Part shown: positions 57,637 to 64,000 of the stretch, in pieces | How the letters are laid out: every line of letters starts with the position of its first letter | Numbering within the stretch: the stretch's first letter is position 1 | From: Paramyrothecium sp. XJ0827 | Lineage: Eukaryota > Ascomycota > Sordariomycetes > Hypocreales > Stachybotryaceae | DNA: 64,000 nucleotides | Assembly (NCBI GenBank): GCA_020881915.1 | Contig: JAJFPB010000003.1 | Coordinates: 868,001-932,000 of the forward strand | Direction of reading: 5' to 3' | Notes under the pieces: generated by a model | The model's database searches: none | Told to the model about the DNA's origin: nothing | The model's input: only the letters and a program-made list of their open reading frames with translations | Program-made: the position numbers and the translations under genes

Positions 57637-59209
57637 ATGGCCTCCTCCTCCTCCTCCCCCTCCGAGAAAGTCACCGTCGACGCCCTCCCGCGGATCCTCG
57701 AGAACGACACGCGCGTCAAGCTCGCCGGCGTCGACGTCGACGGCATCCTCCGCGGCAAGGTCGTCTCCAAGAAGAAGTTCCTCTCCATCGCCGCCTCCGG
57801 CTTCGGCTTCTGCTCCGTCATCTTCGGCTGGGACATGCACGACCAGACCTACCTGCGGGAGCTCAAGATCTCAAATGCCCAGAACGGCTACCAGGACCTC
57901 CTCGCCATCCCCGACCTGTCCTCCTTCCGCCGCATCCCCTGGGAGGGCAACATCCCCTTCTTCCTCGTCAGCTTCTTCGACCCGGACTCCAAGAAGCCTG
58001 TCTCCGCGTGCCCCCGCGGCCTGCTCAAGACGCAGCTCGCCCGCCTCCAGGACTCGGGCTTCGGCGCCATGGCCGGCGGTTTGTCTCATCAGCCCATTCT
58101 AGCATCCTTCCAAGCTAATCCAGCTTCGCGCGACAGCCGAGTACGAGTTCTACACCTTCCGCAACCCCGACCCAACCACCTCCTCTCCGGCCGCCTTCCT
58201 CCAGCAGAACCCTCCTCACCAGCTCCCTTCCCTGACTGAGGGCATGTTCGGCTACTCCATCTCCCGCCCCGTCCACAACAACGACTGGTACTACGAGGTC
58301 TACGACACATGCGATGCCTTCTCCTGCCCCATCGAGGGCTGGCACACCGAGTCCGGCCCCGGTGTCTTCGAGGCCGCCCTCGAGTTTGGCGAGATCTCCC
58401 TCATGGCCGATCGCGCCTCCCTCTTCAAGCATGTCGTGAAGAGCGTCGGCGTCAAGCACGGCATCACCCCGTGCTTCATGGCAAAACCCCGTCAAGGCCT
58501 CCCCGGCAACAGCGGCCACATGCACATCTCCCTCGTCGACAAGGACGGCAAGAACTTGCTTGCCCGCGAGACCACGGACGAGAACCCACCTTGGGGCGAT
58601 ATCGCCGGCCTGTCTGACCTTGGGCGACACTTCCTTGCCGGCATCCTTGAGGGCCTGCCCGACGTGATGCCCCTACTCGCCCCGACCGTCAACTCCTACA
58701 AACGCCTCGTCGAGAACTTCTGGGCCCCCGTCACCGTCTCCTGGGGCCTCGAGCACCGCGCCGCCTCGGTCCGCCTGATCGCGCCGCCCACCGCCAAGGC
58801 CTCCGCCACCCGGTTCGAGATCCGCGTCCCCGGCGCCGACACCAACCCCTACTACGTCCTCGCCGCCGTCCTCGGCCTCGGCTGGCGCGGCGTGGAGAAG
58901 AAGCTCGCCATCCCGTGCCCGCCGCTGCCGCGCGGCCAGGACGTCGGCGGCGAGGCCGACAAGGGCGAGCGCCTCGCCAAGTCCCTCAAGGAGGCCACCG
59001 CGCGCTTCATGCGCAAGGAGAGCATCGCGCGCGAGGTCTTTGGCGACGACTTTGTCGACCACTTCGGCGGCACGCGCGAGAACGAGGTGCGCCTGTTTGA
59101 GGAGGCCGTCACAGATTGGTAAGTCGTTCCGCGGAAGAATGAGCACGGCGTCGCATTGCTAACGAAAGAATTGTGTAGGGAGTTGAAGCGCTACATCGAA
59201 ACGGTATAG
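57637..59209 (+). CDS. Glutamine-synthetase-family ligase (GSI-type)
   Basis: Three exons (57637-58078, 58137-59118, 59179-59209) give 484 residues; introns are 58 and 60 nt, and the last exon has only 10 codons plus stop. The first donor is GTTTGT, with a GCTAATC branch point; splicing restores AEYEFYTF, the family's metal-binding ExE region. Other marks are EGWHTESGPGVFE, the ATP/glutamate-site NSGHMHISL, RLVENFWAPVTVSWGLEHR and a C-terminal FEIRVPGADTNPYY. This is the bacterial-type GSI-like family also found in fungi, distinct from the eukaryotic GSII enzyme that makes glutamine. Members include gamma-glutamylamine ligases, and the amine used is unknown. No targeting signal is seen. It is GC-rich and well conserved in appearance. 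Confidence 0.9.
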
Positions 59210-59983
59210 ACACACGGAAGAGGCGGGCGCTACAAATCGGCAGGGCAGGGGGTCAAGTATTCCATGAGGATAAATATGAGTAGATGAATGATCGTCAGTG
59301 AGATGTTAGATGAAATATACCCTTTTCTCATCTATTGCAACTCTGTCCCAATGACACACGTTATGTATCATGTACTCGAACGTCACTTTACTTGCTACTT
59401 TCACAGATAAAGACTACAAGCTTTCAAGCATATTGCTACACAAAGAAGCACCTCAACTAAACCTCCATTTCAGTTCGTCTAGACCAAGGCGAAGCGAAGT
59501 CTTCTGTCTGCTATCGAACACCACAAAATGCCGGTATGGCCGGCCGCACCCTCCTTCTCCTCACAAATCTAATAAAAAAATCCTCGTCCACAAGACGTGG
59601 AGAAGAGGTGATACAGAGAAATAAAGACGAAGAGAGAGAAAAAAAAAAAAAGAAACCAAGTAAGAGGGATTACAACGCTTTCTTTGTAAGTATGTGTGTG
59701 TGTGTGCATATATAAACGTGGTTTGCTCGCGCCTAGAACCCCAGTCTACGGTCAAGGATATAAAGTAGAGGAAGAAAAAGAGGAAGAAAATTTACGCGGT
59801 ACTGTAGATAAAGTGAGATTGTTGGGGGGGGGGAAAGAAGAAGAAAAAAGGTGCAATACAACGAGTACGCTAGAACAACAAAGAGAAGCGGCCATGCTGT
59901 AGCGAAAGATCGGCCGGGAGAAAAGAACAGAGAAGCAAGAAGAATTCTCGAAACATCCGTAACAGGACGCTGCGCTTTTGACG
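59210..59983. other. Intergenic between convergent genes
   Basis: 774 bp between the GS-like and methyltransferase stops. It contains purine-rich runs (A-run near 59641, G-run near 59825) and no gene. Confidence 0.6.
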
Positions 59984-61240
59984 TTATAGGATGGGTTTCC
60001 TCGCCGTGATGAATGTCCTACGTCACAAATGTCAGCACCAGCCCTCGCGACGGAACCCTGGGGATCAACGTACAAGCTCGCATAGACCCGCAGCTTCGGG
60101 TCGCGCACCTCCTGCCTCACCCTTTCGATGAGGTCCAGTGTGCGCTCGTCCGACCATCCGCACAAGCCGAACAGGCACATGATCCAGTTCTCTAAGCCTG
60201 GTGAGAGACACACGCGTTAGTCAAGCTCCATCACAGACGTCGCAGAAAGGAAACAAAACGAAAGAAGACGTACCGCACTCAATCAATTCACCCAAAAGCT
60301 CACCCTTCCTCCGCGTCGCCGGGTCGTTGCTCCAGCCATTTACGGGCAGCCAGTCAGCGCGCTCCCTGATGCCCTCGGCGCCAAGTTCCGACAGCCACTG
60401 CGAGACGCGGGGCACGGGATCTGCATCGAGGTCGATGCGCGCGCAAAACTCGGCAAGCCTCGCCTCAAACTCGAGACACGCCGCACCTTTCCGGGGGTTC
60501 TCGACCGTCTCGAGGTTCGGCACCGGGGTATGCTCCAGGTCGATGACGTCAAAGAAGCGCGGCTGGATCTCGGTGAACTCGAGCTGGCCGCCCGGCTTGA
60601 GGTGATCAAAAGCCGAGTGCAGCAGCGCGGCCCAGTCGCGGATGCCGCCGCCCATCAGGTTGCGCATGTGGATGAAGTCGTACAGGTGCGGCGGCCAGGG
60701 TTCGACGGCGTCGGCAATCTCAAACGTCAGATTCGGCGGAACCTCCTTAGGCAGCAGCGCACTGCTCAGGTCGGTGCCGAGAATCTTGACGTGGGGATAG
60801 AGCTCGGCCATCTCGCACGCCCAGAGGCCGCTACCCGTACCGACGTCGAGGACCTCGAACTTATGGTAGTCGCTCGCATTGGCCGCGTTGCCGAAGGGCA
60901 GCTTCGCACCGACGAGGGCGCCGCCGAGAGACAGCTTGAAGAGCTCGTGTTGGACGGCCAGGCGCCGGGCTTCGGACTCGTCGTTGGGCAACAACACCCG
61001 ACCGGAACCATGATATGTGTGTCCGTGAGCGTGAATGGGCGGTAGCTCGTCGCCGGATACGGACGAGTAGTTGGAGCTTGTTTCGCTGTCTTGCCCCTCG
61101 TCGTCGTCGTACTCGTCATCGTCGTACTCTTCGTCCTCGGGGGCGCTGTGTTCGTCCGCCTCGTGGCCTGGTCTACGCAAACCGGCGGGCGGTAGGTCGC
61201 TCATCGCACCATGGTTCGGGTCGGGTTTCGGCGGCGCCAT
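59984..61240 (-). CDS. LaeA-like SAM-dependent methyltransferase
   Basis: Three exons (61240-60274, 60197-60074, 60017-59984) give 374 residues; introns are 76 and 56 nt. The start at 61240 has a strong context (GCCATGG); the frame upstream to 61339 begins with GTG and is not used. The N-terminus is acidic and disordered (runs of Asp, Glu and Tyr). The class I methyltransferase domain has motif I VLDVGTGSGLWA, then ILGTDLSSALLP, PNLTFEIADAVEPW, FIHMRNLMGGG and HLKPGGQLEFTEI. The last exon gives the usual VYASLTFITARKP-like ending. LaeA relatives influence secondary metabolism and development through chromatin; many paralogs are not global regulators, so the name is not claimed. It lies about 7 kb beyond the putative cluster and is probably not part of it. 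Confidence 0.88.
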
Positions 61241-64000
61241 GGCGACCGATGAGGATATCTGCGCGAGCAATGGGCTTCTGCGGGCATGTAAGGACCGTAC
61301 TGTGTCGGCATGCGATGACGAGAGTTTTGTCGTGGTCACGGTTTGCGCCAGCTATACCCGTCTCGATAGGAATCTGCCGTGTGGCCCGATTAAAATGTTT
61401 CGTTCGAGCGCAGATCGCCGGCCCAGGTCGAGCTATGGCGGGAGGCTAGGATCGCAAAAGGCTAACGCGCGCGCGCACGTGTAGAAGTGGGATTGCCGTT
61501 AGGTCGTCCCACCACTTGGAGGCTTGGGAGCCGGGGGGGGGGGGGATGCCAGCAGCACGAGGAGGGTGGGGAGACGCGGAAAGTAGGCCGTGGGTCGGTT
61601 CGATTTGGCCAGCCAGGAGTCAAATCAGGCGGGCTGGATGGCCCAGGTTTGCCGAGTGAAGTGGGATTCGGCCGGAGTGTAACTTAGATGGCGTGAACGG
61701 GCGGTGGTGTATGTGTGTGTGAAGGTGTGTGTGCCAGTCAATTTGCGCGCGTGTACGGGATAGGGAGTAGAGTTTTGCGGGCGGTTTTGGCGGGTGGATG
61801 TGTCGCGAGCTGATGCCAATCCCGCGCCTCGTTGGTGAGAGTCGGTGCCGATCGTCTTCAGCTCGTGCCTGGATTCAGATGACGGACCTAGGCCTGGCGA
61901 TCAGCCGTTCGGTCGGTTTGGCGAGTAGCGCCGTCAGTCAGCAGACGGAGCGGACGAGGCAGCGGGCGTCGAGAGCAACAGGGCAGAGCAGAGCAGAGCA
62001 GGGTAGGGGACGACGACGACGATTGATCACGACGGGCCCCATCATCCAACGGGGGTTGGGAAGAGCTAACGAAAAGCAAAGGCTGACGAGGTGGTGACTG
62101 GTGAAGGTGAACCTGAACCGGACGTGAGACTAGGTGAGCGGGGACCGGCGACTCGTCCGACCCTTGTCCGTTTCGCGCTGCTGTCGCTTGGGGGCCCAAA
62201 AATTCCCACGTGTCTGGCGTGTTGTGTTCGTCTTTAGCTCGATAAGGCTGTGCCCATCGCCGTGCTCCGTAACGTACCGTACCGCACCGTAGTCGTAGTC
62301 TAGATTGGGCCGGGCTGGGCCGGCTGGGCTGGGCTGGGTGTTTTTTCTTCACGCCTGCTTCTTCACGCCTGCTCCTTACGCGCGCTCTCCCTCCCTCATC
62401 CTCATCTTGCTCTCGCTGTTTGGGGGGCCCTGGTCCCCGTGCTACGCTCCAGTAGGATCTCTTGGTTGCAACCCAGGAGCTGTTGGACGGAGATTAGGTG
62501 GAGCAGAGAACCAGGCATGGGGCAAGCAGAGGTGGAGGAGAAGAAGGAAGAGGGTTGATTGGGGTGACAAATAGAAGGGGGACCAAAGTCCAAACCAGGG
62601 GCCGCAAAGGGAGGGGTCCCCCCGCAAGGATGTGTCAAAGCAAGGGAAATTTAATAGCCCCAAAAAACGTGGGATCAGGGGAGGGGGGGGGACGGGCGAG
62701 GACAAGGTGCGCAGATTTGGCAGGCAGGCAGGGCTTCCGTATGGTCCCTTTGCCGTATTTGTCATGGTGATGCATGTGGAGAGAGGCAGCCAAGCCCAGC
62801 GAACCAAAATGGGACAACAAAAAAAAGGACACGGACGCCCGCACCTCTAAATGAGGAATGTTTAGAGCTGCAAGAGATGGAGAATGGTGCCACCTTGGAG
62901 GCTGACGCCCTGGCTAAGAACTCGTGGCTGGATCTCGTCCGTACACCTGCAAACAGAAAGCGAACCCTTGTCGGCGTCATTGTGTGATGGTTTGCGTCGT
63001 TCGTTCGGCAATAGAGTCATCGCCTACTATCTGCTCCTCGTCCTGAACACCGTCGGCATTACCTACCGAGGCGAAAAGCCAAAAGCCAAAAGCCAAGCCT
63101 CGACCAACGGATTGCTTAATATTTCCGACTGGTTGACGTTAGTAGCTAGTTTCGTTGAAGCGCTAATCATCGATCGGGTTGGTTCATAACCCCTCCTCCT
63201 TATATCCACCCGTAGGTATATGCTCGTCTACTAGGTACCTTATCTCGATAGGACTTCCAGCAAGTCTCGTGTTACCTTATTGAGAAACCCAATAATCAGC
63301 TAGGTAAGGTACTCAGTGCGATCGGGCCTCCACCTAAACTGATTGCGGCTTGCCACTGAGCCAGCATAAGCCCCTTGACATCATGATGCTACCTGCAGGA
63401 CAAAGACGTCGGAAATGCTACCATACAGTCGGGCTTCATCATCGAGGCTACGTAGAGCACTGTCTCCTGGGCCCAGCGTCTACTTGCAGTCAAGATGGAC
63501 GCAGCCCCCAATACGATGAATTGGTAGCCATTCCGCCTACGAAACTGAAAACAAGAAATGCTTCGAGCTGTGTTACACAATTGCATCGAGCCTTGTGTCA
63601 CGGTTACGATGATAATGCAGTTCATCTTCCGCTTTTCCTAGTATCTTTCTTCTCTCTTTTTCCCTTTCCGTCAAGTTCAATCTCGTCCCTATGAGTGACA
63701 TCACACCTATGTCCCGGCGGTTGGTCTACTCGAAACAAGCGCCTTGACCAATCCACGATGGATGCAATTGATCCTCCGTCTGATCAAGGGAAAGCTGAAG
63801 CAGAAGATTTCGCGTGTTATTGGATTGCGGGCGGGCGACGCGGTAGCGACTCGGACTGGGCTGCGAACAGGCTGGCTATTTTAATGCCAGCCATCGGATT
63901 CTCTCGTGTTGTTTCCCAGGCGACGTATGCTTGTCGGACGGCATCTGTCAGTATGCGACCAGAGACAGGCCAAACCTTAGTGGACACGGCGTCGCGAGCT
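61241..64000. other. Terminal 2.8 kb, no gene supported
   Basis: This follows the methyltransferase start and runs to the window edge. It contains a G-run (61533-61545), GC-rich promoter-like DNA to about 62300, and then sequence with AGGTACCT-like words near 63225-63310. Frames up to about 170 codons overlap one another or lie antisense to the methyltransferase and show no motif. A gene continuing beyond 64000 cannot be judged. Confidence 0.5.
61533..61545. repeat. Poly-G run
   Basis: A run of 13 G upstream of the methyltransferase gene; such runs are prone to sequencing length error. Confidence 0.8.

Noticed and set aside
61241..61339. 33-residue N-terminal extension of the LaeA-like methyltransferase
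   Set aside because: The first codon at 61339 is GTG, not ATG; the ATG at 61240 has a strong context.
62884..63189. 101-codon frame near the window end
   Set aside because: No motif, no splice partners and no codon-bias support.
1..64000. CRISPR arrays, bacterial operons, rRNA genes
   Set aside because: None seen; the sequence is that of an intron-containing fungal nuclear genome and no spaced repeats of CRISPR type occur.

Overview
The window is nuclear DNA of a filamentous ascomycete, most likely a Sordariomycete. Genes are broken by short introns (48-99 nt) with GTAAGT-like donors, CTAAC/CTGAC-like branch points and CAG/TAG acceptors. Recognisable fungal families include a Crh-type cell-wall transglycosidase, a fungal pectin lyase, a LaeA-like methyltransferase, a HeLo-like/NACHT/ankyrin STAND protein, a fungal rhodopsin-like membrane protein and berberine-bridge-type oxidases. 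All gene models are my own manual splicing. A model was accepted only if all phases added up to an uninterrupted protein.

Layout. (1) 0.5-12.3 kb is a conserved, GC-rich block: a GH16 Crh-type transglycosidase, a small secreted DUF4360-like protein, a divergent pair encoding mitochondrial 2-methylcitrate synthase and 2-methylisocitrate lyase (two steps of the methylcitrate cycle for propionyl-CoA), and an SDR oxidoreductase. (2) 12.9-22.1 kb holds two minus-strand genes whose proteins begin with related HeLo-like (fungal STAND N-terminal) segments: a RhoGAP protein and a 2183-residue NACHT-ankyrin protein. (3) 22.1-34 kb is gene-poor and decaying: an AYR1-like SDR, a broken epoxide hydrolase, an orphan ORF, a broken SRPK-like kinase and a short diverged repeat present twice. 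(4) 34.1-53.3 kb looks like a biosynthetic gene cluster without a PKS, NRPS or terpene cyclase: cupin protein, UbiA prenyltransferase, FAD monooxygenase, two berberine-bridge-type oxidases, rhodopsin-like membrane protein, SDR, a broken membrane-protein gene and a BAHD-like acyltransferase. (5) 55.3-61.2 kb returns to GC-rich conserved genes: pectin lyase, a GSI-type glutamine-synthetase-like enzyme and a LaeA-like methyltransferase. The last 2.7 kb shows no gene.

How the genes may work together. In region 1, methylcitrate synthase and methylisocitrate lyase share a 0.9-kb divergent promoter and would be co-expressed for propionate metabolism. In region 4, three divergent pairs (cupin/UbiA, monooxygenase/oxidase 1, SDR/oxidase 2) suggest co-regulation. 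The enzyme set fits prenylation of a small aromatic acid, (decarboxylative) hydroxylation, flavin-dependent oxidative cyclisation or dehydrogenation, ketoreduction and acyl transfer. The product is inference. In region 2, a shared N-terminal domain type in adjacent genes suggests an NLR-like sensor with a partner protein; this is also inference.
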